NCBI GenBank assembly: GCA_937951345.1
Contig: CALFCF010000042.1
Location: 1-64,000 of the forward strand
Direction: 5' to 3'
Length of the DNA: 64,000 nucleotides
Source: an uncultured Granulosicoccaceae bacterium
GTDB lineage: Bacteria > Pseudomonadota > Gammaproteobacteria > Granulosicoccales > Granulosicoccaceae
A model generated the notes under the pieces. That model was not told the DNA's origin and did not search any database. It was given only the letters and a program-made list of their open reading frames with translations. Position numbers and translations under genes: made by a program. Positions 1 through 9,034 of this stretch are shown in pieces; positions within the stretch are counted from its first letter, which is position 1; each line of letters opens with the position of its first letter.

Positions 1-141
1 GGAACCTCTGATTTATTACCTGCGTTGTCATAGCGGCGTTGAAATTTGACTCAAAATGCTCATGTATTTGCATATACACTGCGCTTTTTCGCCAAATTTC
101 GCCTTGCTCTGACTGCCTCGCTTAATAAATCAGAGGCTCCC
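1..141. repeat. Dispersed hairpin-ended repeat, copy 1
   Basis: This ~140-bp element aligns along its whole length with 5351-5490. Its ends form an inverted repeat: arm 1-17 (core CCTCTGATTTATT) pairs with 124-140 with one mismatch that would be G-U in RNA. The interior shares CCTGCGTT near the left and TTCGCCTTGCTCTG near the right with copy 2. No coding potential is seen. It resembles a non-autonomous MITE-like or structured intergenic repeat; the family was not identified. Confidence 0.75.
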
Positions 142-163
142 TAAAGATTGGAATTTTTAGAAA

Positions 164-220
164 ATCACATTGCCGGGACTGAAGCTGATCTGACGCAAAG
201 CGACGCAGTCTCTATGTGAT
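164..220. other. Nested inverted repeat downstream of the amidohydrolase
   Basis: Outer arms ATCACAT (164-170) and ATGTGAT (214-220) enclose inner arms GACTG (177-181) and CAGTC (206-210). It lies just 3' of the minus-strand amidohydrolase stop, so it could act as a terminator or 3'-end structure for that operon. There is no clear T-run. Weak call. Confidence 0.3.
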
Positions 221-272
221 AAAACACCGTCGGCGAGATTTGATTCGGCTTAACTATCGCCTTACTTACACT

Positions 273-1229
273 TCACTGATAATTCCAGTACAAACGCGAC
301 GGGTTATCAACCAGCACTGTTTTTAACAACGCATGGCCTGTTGATGACTTTGCAACACCTTGCTTGTTCTCTACCGACTGACAAAGGCTGACTATCCGGT
401 CAACCAGCAGTCCGTCATCGGGCATGTGCGACTTCATGTTCGGGTGTGGCCAGTCCGTTCCCCAAAGCACTCTGTCCGGCACTTGTTCAAGTAGCGCAGC
501 TGCAACCGGTTCTACGTCGGTGTACGGCGGTCCGGTTTTCGACAGTCGTTCAGGACAACTAATCTTTACCCAGTACTTATTATCTTCAAGTAATCGCGAC
601 AGCAGGTTGAAGGCAGGAGACGTTGTGCCCTGCTCTACGGGTACGCGCCCCATGTGGTCGATGACGACCGGTAAATCGATCGTGTCCAGAAACGGGGCGA
701 GGCTTTCAATATCTTCGCTGTCGAAATACACCACTACATGCCAGCCAAACGGACGAATAGCGTTGATAATACGTTGCTGGCGTTCATCCGGTGTTCGGCC
801 ACCCAGGCGTTTAACAAAGTTAAAACGTACACCCCGTACACCCTGCGTATGCATTGCTTCAATTTTCGCCTGCGTGATGTCATCCGACACTACCGCGACA
901 CCTCGATAGGTATCCGGCTTGGCCGCTATGGCATCGATCATGGCGCGATTATCCGTACCATGACAGCTGGCTTGAACAATCACTGCTCTTTCCAAACCTA
1001 AATGTTGATGACGCTGGAGCAGCACTTCGCACGGTGCATCAACCGGACGGTACGTACTGCTTGCAGCATAAGGGAATTTCGCCGCCGGCCCGAACACATG
1101 ACAATGTGCATCACAGGCACCGGCTGGCAGTTGCGTATCAGGTTTTTTCGGGTTTGAATGAAATGCGAGATAGTCGGGATCAACACCGCGTTGATCGGCT
1201 GAAGGGGCGGTATTATCAGAATCGATCAT
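273..1229 (-). CDS. Amidohydrolase family 2 protein (2-pyrone-4,6-dicarboxylate lactonase-like)
   Basis: A 318-residue TIM-barrel metal-dependent hydrolase. The first-strand metal motif is HCH at residues 42-44 inside DAHCHVFGP, a context typical of LigI/PDC-lactonase-like amidohydrolases. A later strand carries VVIDHMGR, and LWGTDWPHPN near residue 255 supplies the terminal-strand Asp. LigI-type enzymes open lactone rings in aromatic catabolism, but the subfamily contains many unassigned members and no protocatechuate pathway genes lie nearby, so the substrate is unknown. The start overlaps the upstream DCC gene by 14 bp, so the two are co-transcribed and probably translationally coupled. 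Confidence 0.85.
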   Translation of the reverse strand: MIDSDNTAPSADQRGVDPDYLAFHSNPKKPDTQLPAGACDAHCHVFGPAAKFPYAASSTYRPVDAPCEVLLQRHQHLGLERAVIVQASCHGTDNRAMIDAIAAKPDTYRGVAVVSDDITQAKIEAMHTQGVRGVRFNFVKRLGGRTPDERQQRIINAIRPFGWHVVVYFDSEDIESLAPFLDTIDLPVVIDHMGRVPVEQGTTSPAFNLLSRLLEDNKYWVKISCPERLSKTGPPYTDVEPVAAALLEQVPDRVLWGTDWPHPNMKSHMPDDGLLVDRIVSLCQSVENKQGVAKSSTGHALLKTVLVDNPSRLYWNYQ

Positions 1230-1710
1230 TGTCTGACTTCGCCAGATTGTTAATACGCGTGCGTCGCAGTAGCTTTAACAATAAAGCACGGCATGCAGCC
1301 AGAATGGGATAAAGAATTTTCGACGCACGCTTTGAGCTGAAGATGCGGTAGTTAAGTCGATTAAAAAAACCGGAACGTGTACTTAATAGTGACAACGCAT
1401 GGATCGCATCTGACCCGTAATAAAGTTTATCGTGCATTTTAAGCACCATGCCGTCATCAATATCCAGCCCTGCTTCGGTAATCTCCTGCATAACCGGCGA
1501 ATCATCGCGCGCATCAACCAGTGTCAGCTTCCCGACCGATTCCCTGATGCGCACCATCTGGCTGTAGTTCTCGCAGGCCGGGCACTGCTTGTCGTACACC
1601 AGCAGAAACTCGTCATCGGACTGTTTTTCAGTCGTCTGCGTTACCTGTTCATTGTGTGATTCAGACATGTCAGATCCGGGGGTGCGATTCATTCGACTAC
1701 TCTGACTCAT
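1216..1710 (-). CDS. DCC-family thiol-disulfide oxidoreductase-like protein (DUF393)
   Basis: This 164-residue protein has the DCC-family N-terminal signature FLLVYDKQCPAC, with a CxxC pair after the first strand and a thioredoxin-like alternation after it. The C-terminal third, with an ILYPILAACRALLLKLLRR stretch, is hydrophobic then basic and may contact the membrane. I chose the ATG at 1710 because it overlaps the upstream stop as TAATG; a longer reading from 1743 would lie inside the upstream gene. The DCC family is predicted to be redox active, but its cellular role is not defined. It is the middle gene of a three-gene operon. Confidence 0.75.
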   Translation of the reverse strand: MSQSSRMNRTPGSDMSESHNEQVTQTTEKQSDDEFLLVYDKQCPACENYSQMVRIRESVGKLTLVDARDDSPVMQEITEAGLDIDDGMVLKMHDKLYYGSDAIHALSLLSTRSGFFNRLNYRIFSSKRASKILYPILAACRALLLKLLRRTRINNLAKSDNDRF

Positions 1711-2321
1711 TATACGTTTGCGCCGCGCCCACCGATGATGCAATCGTGCAAAATCCCTGATAACCGCTGGTTGCCTATTTCACGTGCCTGTTTGATATTG
1801 CGCTCCGGAACACTGCGGGCAAATTCGCCATCACCTATGCTGCGGGTAATCGAATCTTCACGAAGAATATGCAGCATCGGATACGGCGAGCGATTGGTGT
1901 AGTTCGCGGCATCGTCAAACGATTCACCCGCGAAACAGTATTGCGGGTGAAAAGAGGCTATCTGCAGCACCCCTTCCAAACCCATAGCGCGCAGTTCATT
2001 ATCAGAGGTATCGACAAAATCGAGGAATTGGTCAAAAGATTCCAACCCAACGGGAACCACCAGTAACAGTGTCTCGGGTGAATCCTGCGTGGCTAGGGTT
2101 TTCAACCAGGTTCTGACAATTTCCAGCCGCGTCGTCGCATCGCCGGTACACGGTTGAATAGACAACCCGTCCGACTGATCAAGCACCGCAGCCGCCCACG
2201 GGCAAAACCCCAGTCCGACCACCACAGCGTCTATCCAGCGGCGGGTAATCAGGCTCGCACCCGCCCAGTCCTCGGGTAATTCCCGCAGTCGAACATCAGT
2301 TAAGGGGTCGTCGTCGGTCAT
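1710..2321 (-). CDS. DUF1415 family protein
   Basis: This 203-residue protein matches the DUF1415 pattern: an early RRWIDAVVVGLGFCPWA segment, a central ETLLLVVP strand, and the late IASFHPQYCFAG and NRSPYPMLHILRE blocks. Function is unknown in the family. The ATG at 2321 is preferred over upstream in-frame codons because the family similarity begins just downstream of it. It heads the minus-strand operon and is divergent from mltF across about 200 bp (2322-2521), which must contain both promoters. Confidence 0.8.
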   Translation of the reverse strand: MTDDDPLTDVRLRELPEDWAGASLITRRWIDAVVVGLGFCPWAAAVLDQSDGLSIQPCTGDATTRLEIVRTWLKTLATQDSPETLLLVVPVGLESFDQFLDFVDTSDNELRAMGLEGVLQIASFHPQYCFAGESFDDAANYTNRSPYPMLHILREDSITRSIGDGEFARSVPERNIKQAREIGNQRLSGILHDCIIGGRGANV

Positions 2322-2521
2322 GGAATAACAACCTGTCATGCGGTCCCGAAGCCGGAAACCTATTCGCACAGTATCAGTCAATCAGGTAATCACGACAATA
2401 CACATTTTCGGCGCCAGTGAACGTAAAATAGTGGCTTGGTGAGCACGCCTCATCGGTACTATCACTGCGATAACTGCGTCTGAAACCCGGTCGCCTGTCG
2501 CCTGTCATAACTGCGCCATCA

Positions 2522-4147
2522 ATGCCCGATTTGTTTATTCACAATCTGCTGGAAAACTCCAATGGTAGGCAGCGGCGCGCCATCGCCCTCTGCGCCGCAG
2601 TTTTGTGCGCACTCGTTCTGCTGGCCCTGGTACTGCGACCGGATGGTAATCACATTGATCGTACATCAGCCAAAGCGTCTGAAAAACTTCGCGTGGCGTT
2701 GTATGATCCGTTGTTTTCCCGCTTCGACACACCCGGTACACCCGGGTACCTGAATGTTCAACTGGTCTCTACACTGGCTGAGCACATTGGTCGTGAGTTG
2801 CATCTGATACCCACTGATAACTACGCAACCGCCATCCAGCATTTGCGTGAAGATCATATCGATCTGGTTTTATCAAATAACCTTGAAACTCGGGTAAACC
2901 CTTTCCCCACCGTGAAGTCAATCGCGACGACGGATTTTTCATTGCTACTCGTCGGCCTGCAGGGACCCTGGCCGGCACCTGCGCGCCTGTCCGATTTACA
3001 AAACAAAACAGTCGCCGTGGTTGCCGGTAGCGGAATTGATGCGGTGATGAAAGCGCATCAGCAACGTTGGCCGGATATTGAACTGCTCACCGTTCGTGAT
3101 CGCACATCGCCAGAGATAATGGATATGGTGATGTCAACGCAGGTGCAGTATGCCGTCGTGCAATCCAACGAGTTTCTAATGCTGCAGCACGTGTTTCCTG
3201 ATTTAATCAACCGCTATGAGTTGGATGGTCGCTTCTCGGCAGGTTGGCTGGCATCGACAGAGGATCCACTGTTTCTGCAAACCATCGAGCAGTTCGTACG
3301 CGATGTTAAAACATCAGGACGATTACACCAGCTGCAGGAATCCAATCATCGGCATTTGTGGGATTTCAACTTCTCCGAAGCCTCCCTCTTTCTGGAACGT
3401 GTGAATACGATTCTGCCACGCTATGAAACCGATTTTCGCGACGCAGCAGCAGCGACAAACACTGACTGGCGCTTGTTGGCAGCGATTGCTCATCAAGAAT
3501 CCCATTGGGATCCAAAAGCCATATCCCCAACCGGTGTTCGTGGCATCATGATGCTGACGCGTACCACCGCCAACGAGCTGGGAGTCACAGACCGTTTGTC
3601 TGCGACTGAAAGTATCCATGGTGGCGCCCGGTATTTCCGACAGCTGCTCAACAGATTACCGGGTGACATCGCAAACGCGGACCGCAACTGGATCGCGCTG
3701 GCAGCGTACAATCTGGGGCCGGGTCATGTGTTGCGAGCACAACAACTGGCAGCCAATGCCGGTGTTGATCCGTACAATTGGGAACAGCTGCGTGAATTTG
3801 TCAGACTGCTGGAAGAAGGGCCATCCACCGTGGAACCCGCAACACCGTACGCGACATCAGTACCGTTGACGAACCAGGCACCGGAGACTGACGCTGACGA
3901 TAAAGTGGTTGTCACTGCAACGGTAGAATCGCAATCACAGGCGTCGGCAGCGTTAGCAACAGTCGCGGCGACAAATTCGATAGCCGTCGAACCGCTGAAT
4001 GGACGTGCACTTGAGGCATTGCGATATGTTGATAACGTGCGGCGCTATTACGACATACTGATCTGGATCAGTGAGCATAATCGACAGGCGGATAACTTTC
4101 CGCCTGCGGCAACTCCGGATCGTGAAGCAGAATCTTTAAGCCAATAG
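2522..4147 (+). CDS. mltF: Membrane-bound lytic murein transglycosylase F
   Basis: A 541-residue protein with an N-terminal membrane anchor (about residues 19-40), a periplasmic solute-binding-type domain (about 50-280), and a C-terminal SLT lysozyme-like domain. The catalytic Glu is E326 in HQESHWDP, followed by the family motifs GVRGIMMLT and AAYNLGPGH. MltF cleaves peptidoglycan glycan strands to anhydro-muropeptides at the inner face of the outer membrane. A low-complexity Ala/Thr/Val segment near residues 440-490 splits the C-terminal part. The stop is 6 bp from dapC, so the two may be co-transcribed although unrelated in function. Its anchor is a TM helix rather than a clear cleavable signal. 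Confidence 0.9.
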   Translation: MPDLFIHNLLENSNGRQRRAIALCAAVLCALVLLALVLRPDGNHIDRTSAKASEKLRVALYDPLFSRFDTPGTPGYLNVQLVSTLAEHIGRELHLIPTDNYATAIQHLREDHIDLVLSNNLETRVNPFPTVKSIATTDFSLLLVGLQGPWPAPARLSDLQNKTVAVVAGSGIDAVMKAHQQRWPDIELLTVRDRTSPEIMDMVMSTQVQYAVVQSNEFLMLQHVFPDLINRYELDGRFSAGWLASTEDPLFLQTIEQFVRDVKTSGRLHQLQESNHRHLWDFNFSEASLFLERVNTILPRYETDFRDAAAATNTDWRLLAAIAHQESHWDPKAISPTGVRGIMMLTRTTANELGVTDRLSATESIHGGARYFRQLLNRLPGDIANADRNWIALAAYNLGPGHVLRAQQLAANAGVDPYNWEQLREFVRLLEEGPSTVEPATPYATSVPLTNQAPETDADDKVVVTATVESQSQASAALATVAATNSIAVEPLNGRALEALRYVDNVRRYYDILIWISEHNRQADNFPPAATPDREAESLSQ

Positions 4148-4153
4148 ATATAC

Positions 4154-5350
4154 ATGAACCCCGACCTGCAACTACTGCAACCCTACCCGTTCGAACGCCT
4201 TGCCAGTCTGCTCAAAGATGTTGTTGCTGCCGACGTTGATCGAATTTCACTGTCCGTCGGTGAGCCAATGCATAAAGCGCCGGAAGTTGCTTTGTCCGCA
4301 CTGATTGACAACCTGAGTGGTGTGGAAAATTACCCGCCAACACGGGGCAGCGATGCACTGCGCGAGAGCATGGCGACGTGGTTAACGAAGCGATACAAGT
4401 TATCAGATGACATCAACCCGCAGACTCAGGTGATACCGGTTAATGGTACACGCGAAGCGCTGTTCGCCATTGGCCAGTGCGTGCTTGACCGTCAATCGAA
4501 CCGGCGCCTGGTACTAATGCCGAACCCGTTTTACCAAATTTATGAAGGCGCAGCCTTTCTCGCTGGACTGCAACCTGAGTTCTACAACGCAACCGGCGCT
4601 CAGGGCGGCCCACCCGATCTGCACGCGATACCGGACAGTACCTGGCAATCGTGTCAGATGATTTACCTGTGTAATCCGGGTAACCCGACAGGAAGCACAC
4701 TATCGCAACAAGCGTTTGAAGCGTTGATCAATCTGGCTGACACACACAACATTGTCATTGTCAGTGATGAATGTTATTCAGAGATATACCGCGAAGCCGC
4801 AGGCGCGCCGATTGGGTTGCTGCAGGCAGCCAGCGCCATGGGCAATACCGCGTACCGCAATTGTCTGGCCTTCCACAGTTTATCCAAACGCTCCAATCTG
4901 CCGGGTCTGCGATCAGGACTGGTTGCCGGTGATGCAGAAATTATCCGGCGCTTCCTTACCTACCGGACCTATCACGGTTGTTCCATGGCGCCACCGACGC
5001 AATCCGCCAGCATTGCTGCGTGGTCTGACGAGACACATGTGGCCGAGAACCGTAAACTCTACGATAGGAAATACGCGACTGTCACAGAAACCCTGGCACC
5101 GGTGTTATCTCTCGACACACCTGACGCCGGTTTTTATTTATGGCCTGAGCTGCCGGTTGATGATGAAACATTTACACGCGATATGATCTCGCAACATAAT
5201 GTCGCGGTGGTGCCCGGTAGTTATCTGGCACGTGAAATCGACGGGAAAAACCCCGGCAAAGATCGCGCAAGACTGGCACTGGTTGCGCCGCTCGACGATT
5301 GCGTGGTCGCCGCCGAGCGCATCCGTGACTATTTGCAAGAACACACTTAA
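4154..5350 (+). CDS. dapC: Succinyldiaminopimelate transaminase (class I/II aminotransferase)
   Basis: A 398-residue PLP enzyme that transfers an amino group from glutamate to N-succinyl-2-amino-6-ketopimelate in the succinylase branch of lysine and peptidoglycan-precursor synthesis. Visible motifs are SVGEP near residue 36, YLCNPGNPTG, VSDECYSEIY, and the PLP lysine K245 in SLSKRSNLPGLRSG. Length matches DapC of the beta/gammaproteobacterial type, and the next gene is dapD, which supplies its substrate, so the assignment is strong. The ATG lies 6 bp after the mltF stop. The repeat at 5351-5490 begins immediately after the stop codon. Confidence 0.93.
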   Translation: MNPDLQLLQPYPFERLASLLKDVVAADVDRISLSVGEPMHKAPEVALSALIDNLSGVENYPPTRGSDALRESMATWLTKRYKLSDDINPQTQVIPVNGTREALFAIGQCVLDRQSNRRLVLMPNPFYQIYEGAAFLAGLQPEFYNATGAQGGPPDLHAIPDSTWQSCQMIYLCNPGNPTGSTLSQQAFEALINLADTHNIVIVSDECYSEIYREAAGAPIGLLQAASAMGNTAYRNCLAFHSLSKRSNLPGLRSGLVAGDAEIIRRFLTYRTYHGCSMAPPTQSASIAAWSDETHVAENRKLYDRKYATVTETLAPVLSLDTPDAGFYLWPELPVDDETFTRDMISQHNVAVVPGSYLAREIDGKNPGKDRARLALVAPLDDCVVAAERIRDYLQEHT

Positions 5351-5490
5351 AGGACTGCTTATTTAACACCTGCGTTGCCATAACAGCATTAAAATCCAGT
5401 CTGACTTGCTGATGTGTTCGTTTATACATTCTGCTTTGTCACCTGATTTCGCCTTGCTCTGGCAACCGCACTTAATAAATAAGCGGTCAC
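5351..5490. repeat. Dispersed hairpin-ended repeat, copy 2
   Basis: It aligns base for base with 1-141. The terminal arms are GACTGCTTATTTA (from 5353) and TAAATAAGCGGTC (ending 5488), complementary except for one G-T type position. The arm sequence differs from copy 1, yet self-complementarity is kept. It fills the dapC-dapD spacer, so it will be transcribed if these genes form one operon, where it could act as an RNA stem or partial terminator. Confidence 0.75.
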
Positions 5491-5532
5491 TTGAATACTT
5501 ACCTTAACTAACAACGACGAAACGACGCCGAC

Positions 5533-6363
5533 ATGTCAGAACTAGAATCCATAATTGAAACCGCATTTGATAATCGTGCCGATTTGTCACCGGACTCAGC
5601 GCCCGATGATGTGCGCAATGCAGTCAACGAAGCGATCAATCAACTCGATAGCGGCAAGCTTCGCGTCGCTGAACAACGCGGCACCGGTGACTGGGTCGTC
5701 AATGAGTGGGCGAAAAAAGCCGTTCTTCTGTCTTTCCGCTTGTACGACAATGTTCCGGTTGAAGCAGGAGGTTTCACACGTTTCTATGACAAGGTGGAAT
5801 CGAAATTTACCCAGTGGGATCAAAAACAATTTGCAGATTCCGGTGTGCGCGTCGTTCCACCAGCGGTTGCCAGACGTGGAAGCTACCTGGGCCCAAGCGT
5901 TGTCATGATGCCGTCTTACGTCAACATTGGTGCTTATGTTGACAGCGGCACCATGGTCGATACCTGGGCAACCGTTGGATCATGCGCCCAAATTGGTAAA
6001 AACGTGCATCTGTCGGGCGGCGTCGGTATTGGTGGTGTGCTGGAACCCCTGCAGGCATCACCAACGATCATCGAAGACAACTGTTTTATCGGTGCCCGCT
6101 CTGAAATAGTTGAAGGGGTGATTGTTGAAGAAGGTGCTGTTATTTCCATGGGTGTTTATATCGGACAAAGCACCCGTATATACGACCGCGAAGCCGACGA
6201 AGTACTCTACGGTCGGGTACCGGCAGGCTCGGTGGTTGTCTCAGGTAATCTACCGGCTGAGAACGGCAAATACAGTTTGTATTGTGCTGTCATTGTCAAA
6301 AAGGTTGATGAGAAAACACGCTCCAAAGTCGGCATCAATGAGTTGTTACGGGTAGTGGACTAA
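5533..6363 (+). CDS. dapD: 2,3,4,5-tetrahydropyridine-2,6-dicarboxylate N-succinyltransferase
   Basis: This 276-residue trimeric left-handed beta-helix acyltransferase uses succinyl-CoA to succinylate tetrahydrodipicolinate in lysine synthesis. The N-terminal helical domain is followed by hexapeptide repeats from about residue 110 to 235, including [22 protein letters not shown], a hallmark DapD segment (given here in part: residues about 131-152). The C-terminal lid ends with [12 protein letters not shown]. Length and motifs match canonical DapD. It is separated from dapC by the repeat element, an unusual insertion for genes that work together. Confidence 0.96.
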   Translation: MSELESIIETAFDNRADLSPDSAPDDVRNAVNEAINQLDSGKLRVAEQRGTGDWVVNEWAKKAVLLSFRLYDNVPVEAGGFTRFYDKVESKFTQWDQKQFADSGVRVVPPAVARRGSYLGPSVVMMPSYVNIGAYVDSGTMVDTWATVGSCAQIGKNVHLSGGVGIGGVLEPLQASPTIIEDNCFIGARSEIVEGVIVEEGAVISMGVYIGQSTRIYDREADEVLYGRVPAGSVVVSGNLPAENGKYSLYCAVIVKKVDEKTRSKVGINELLRVVD

Positions 6364-6420
6364 CAGAGCGCTAATTGACGATCTGTTTACCTGCAAAGCC
6401 AACGACTGAAGGAGACCGGC

Positions 6421-6771
6421 ATGACAACGGTTTATGGAATAAAAAACTGCGATACGATCAAAAAGACCTTGAAATGGCTGGATAAAGAAGAGATCGAGTA
6501 CACGTTTCATGACTACAAGAAAGCCGGCATCGACAGTAAATCACTGAAGCGCTGGTGCCGCGACATTAGTTGGGAAGAACTGATCAACCGGCGCGGCACA
6601 ACCTGGCGTAAACTGCCTGAATCCGATCGAGAAGGACTTAACCAGAGCAAAGCTATCCAACTGATGATAGACAATCCTTCACTGATCAAACGCCCCGTCA
6701 TTGAACATGATCAACAGGTGGTGGTTGGCTTCAACGAATCAGTCGTCAGCGACTTACTGACCAAGGCTTAA
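6421..6771 (+). CDS. yffB: ArsC/Spx-family reductase YffB
   Basis: This 116-residue thioredoxin-fold protein begins MTTVYGIKNCDTIKKTLKWL, with a single N-terminal Cys (C10) in the GIKNCDT motif, and carries LIKRPVIE near the C-terminus, as in ArsC-like/YffB proteins. The family is thought to use glutathione rather than act on arsenate; the true substrate is not settled. In many proteobacteria yffB sits between dapD and dapE, so its place here fits. dapE itself is absent, and a sugar-acid kinase follows after 4 bp. An AAGGAGA ribosome-binding site lies just ahead of the ATG. Confidence 0.88.
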   Translation: MTTVYGIKNCDTIKKTLKWLDKEEIEYTFHDYKKAGIDSKSLKRWCRDISWEELINRRGTTWRKLPESDREGLNQSKAIQLMIDNPSLIKRPVIEHDQQVVVGFNESVVSDLLTKA

Positions 6772-6775
6772 GTCA

Positions 6776-8050
6776 ATGAGCGGCACTGTACTTGGCTGTA
6801 TTGCCGACGATTTTACCGGTGCGACAGATCTCGCTGCACTGCTGGCGCGCAGCGGTGTGCGCGTGAAGCTACACATCAATGTGCCTGACATTGACCCGGG
6901 TGCTACTGACTCTGATGCAGCCATTGAAATCATTGCGCTTAAATGTCGCACGATTGACCCGAACCTTGCCGTTGAACAATGCCTGAACGCCTTTGACTGG
7001 CTCAAAGCACGTGGTGCAAAACATTTTTACTGGAAATATTGCTCCACTTTTGACAGTACGGCAGAAGGCAATATCGGACCGGTCGCCGATGCACTGCTAA
7101 CGCGCCTGAATGCTGAGCAAACCCTCTATTGCCCGGCATTTCCGGAAAACGGTCGAAGTATCTTTATGGGCAATCTGTTTGTCGGGCAAATACCGTTGTC
7201 TGAAAGCCCAATGCGTGATCACCCACTGACTCCAATGCGCGACAGTAATCTGATGCGTCTGCTTGAGCCACAAGTCAAAGGCAATGTCGGACTGGTGGAT
7301 CGCTTGACGGTAGCACGCGGCAGCGATGCGATAAAAAATCAATTACAGCAACTGCTGTCGGATGGTGTATCACATACCATTGTCGATGCAGTGGCAGACG
7401 ATGATCTTTATGCAATTGCAGAAGCAAGCTATCAGTTACCACTGCTAACCGGCGGTAGCGCACTGGCAATGCCATTGCCTGCGCTGTATGCAAAGGCCGG
7501 CTGGTTGTCGATCACTGATACATCACCGCATAAAGAAAGTGTTGATGCACCGGCCATTGTGTTATCCGGCAGCTGTTCAGATATGACACGCCAACAGGTT
7601 GCTCACTACCTGACATCGAACCCGGGTTTTCGACTCGACCCCATCAAGCTCGCCGGCGGCGGCCTGGATGAAGCAAAAAACTGGTTACTCGAGCAAACAC
7701 TCGACACCGCCCCAATGCTGTATGCCACGGCAGAACCTGAAGCGGTCGCTGATGCACAGGAAAAACTAGGCACTCAACAAGCGGGAGAACTGGTTGAAAA
7801 CGCACTGGCGCAACTCGCTGTCACAGCCCGGAATCAGGGACGCAGACGGTTTGTCGTTGCCGGTGGGGAAAGCTCCGGAGCGGTTACACAATCACTCGCC
7901 GTTTCTCAACTGGATATCGGTGCGGAAATATCGCCCGGCGTACCCTGGACGTACTGCTCAAGTGACGATTCACGCATAGCGCTTTCGTTAAAATCCGGCA
8001 ATTTCGGCGCTGTCACCTTCTTCGACGATGCCCTTTCGTCACTGGCGTAA
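6776..8050 (+). CDS. Four-carbon acid sugar kinase (OtnK/YgbK, DUF1537 family)
   Basis: A 424-residue kinase with the family start GCIADDFTGATDLAALLARSG and the C-terminal nucleotide-binding motif VAGGESSGAV near residue 360. Family members phosphorylate 3-oxo-tetronates, threonate or erythronate for later aldol cleavage. The partner genes usually beside it (otnC aldolase, otnI isomerase, a GntR or DeoR regulator, a dehydrogenase) are missing here, so the substrate cannot be fixed. The start is 4 bp after yffB, so it probably shares the dap transcript. The 3' side is a 367-bp gap. Confidence 0.87.
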   Translation: MSGTVLGCIADDFTGATDLAALLARSGVRVKLHINVPDIDPGATDSDAAIEIIALKCRTIDPNLAVEQCLNAFDWLKARGAKHFYWKYCSTFDSTAEGNIGPVADALLTRLNAEQTLYCPAFPENGRSIFMGNLFVGQIPLSESPMRDHPLTPMRDSNLMRLLEPQVKGNVGLVDRLTVARGSDAIKNQLQQLLSDGVSHTIVDAVADDDLYAIAEASYQLPLLTGGSALAMPLPALYAKAGWLSITDTSPHKESVDAPAIVLSGSCSDMTRQQVAHYLTSNPGFRLDPIKLAGGGLDEAKNWLLEQTLDTAPMLYATAEPEAVADAQEKLGTQQAGELVENALAQLAVTARNQGRRRFVVAGGESSGAVTQSLAVSQLDIGAEISPGVPWTYCSSDDSRIALSLKSGNFGAVTFFDDALSSLA

Positions 8051-8417
8051 TCTGTCAATTACCTGCTATTCAATCGGTTACCAAAAAGCCAAACCGCCAA
8101 CCGGGCAACACCCCAAACGACAACCTGGGGTACAACCTGAGCGTCAGTACCGGAGTCTTTTTGTTGCACTGTCCTGCTGAAGCTGCTCTATCTTTATCTG
8201 CAAAGCATACAAATAGTCGATTTTCTGACAGATAATTGAGTTATAACACCCGCAAGCAACCCGCCAGTTACATCTTGTTACAAACGGATGCAACAGTGAA
8301 AAGAACTATCGGCTTAACGTACCGATAATATATCTCGGACAGGGCAGAAACGCCCGCCGATAACTTTATCCAATAACTTTGCATCTTACGTTTACAAAAA
8401 TATAGGACAAACACAGC
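8051..8417. other. Intergenic region upstream of the Spy-like gene
   Basis: No gene is seen. The region holds the direct repeat at 8267-8281 described separately and must contain the promoter of the Spy-like gene. A stem CCCC-AAACGACAACC-TGGGG around 8111-8130 could help end transcription from the kinase gene. Confidence 0.4.
8267..8281 (-). promoter_or_regulatory. CpxR-type direct repeat box
   Basis: Two GTTAC units start exactly 10 bp apart (8267 and 8277). On the minus strand this reads GTAAC-N5-GTAAC, close to the CpxR box GTAAA-N5-GTAAA. It lies about 140 bp ahead of a Spy/CpxP-like gene, itself just upstream of a CpxRA-like pair, which makes it a sensible response-regulator site. Confidence 0.5.
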
Positions 8418-8873
8418 ATGAACAAACTTACCGTTATTATCACAGCTGCTACTCTGGTGCTTGGCACAACCGCTGGATCTATTGCTTACGCTCATAAGGA
8501 CAAAGGCAAGGGGGAAGGACGCATTGAGCGAATGGTTGAGCGTGTAACTGAAAAACTTGAACTCGATGTCACACAACAACAGGCGCTCGAGAATTTAAAG
8601 AATGAATTTATCGGCCAGCGCACACAAGTCAAAGAGCAGGTGAAAAATACCCGACAGGAAATGCTGCAAATGGTCACCGCCGAAGACTTTGATGAAGCCC
8701 GCGCTCTGGAGCTTGTCAACCAGCGGGCGCTGGCCATTCAAGCCGGTGCACCGGACGTCGTCAACGCGATGGGCCTGTTTTTAGATACACTGAACGCAGA
8801 GCAGAAAATGGAAGTTCAGCAAATGATCGAAAAATTTAAAGATCGTCGCAAGAACCGCCGTCAGGCGCAGTAG
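8418..8873 (+). CDS. Spy/CpxP-like periplasmic LTXXQ-family protein
   Basis: This 151-residue protein has a clear signal peptide (residues 1-26, ending AYA), then a highly charged all-helical body. Two LTxxQ-like motifs are visible, LDVTQQQ near residue 52 and LNAEQK near residue 125, the spacing expected of Spy, CpxP and ZraP relatives, which are small periplasmic chaperones or sensor inhibitors. It is followed by a terminator-like hairpin and then a CpxRA-like pair, so it is probably the feedback partner of that system, as CpxP is in enterics. The tail ends in RRKNRRQAQ. Confidence 0.75.
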   Translation: MNKLTVIITAATLVLGTTAGSIAYAHKDKGKGEGRIERMVERVTEKLELDVTQQQALENLKNEFIGQRTQVKEQVKNTRQEMLQMVTAEDFDEARALELVNQRALAIQAGAPDVVNAMGLFLDTLNAEQKMEVQQMIEKFKDRRKNRRQAQ

Positions 8874-8920
8874 TACAACATAAGTGTCCGGTAAATGTGT
8901 GGCACTTACATTATCAAAGA

Positions 8921-8948
8921 CAGCACCGGTGCTTGAGCATCGGTGCTG
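8921..8948 (+). terminator. Stem-loop between the Spy-like gene and the response regulator
   Basis: CAGCACCG (8921-8928) pairs with CGGTGCTG (8941-8948), with an inner TGC/GCA extension and a TTGA loop. A strong T-run is lacking, so it may be a partial terminator that sets the ratio between the chaperone-like gene and the two-component genes. Confidence 0.55.
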
Positions 8949-9034
8949 TTCGATACCCATAGTGAGATAGTGGCTATGCAAAGTCACGTATACTACAACT
9001 TATTCGCCAACGCTCCAGCGACTTTTAAGATGTC

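Noticed and set aside
424-909. Open frame on the plus strand opposite the amidohydrolase
   Set aside because: It is antisense to a well-supported enzyme and has no recognisable protein features. The same reasoning removed the many other frames opposite or out of phase with real genes.
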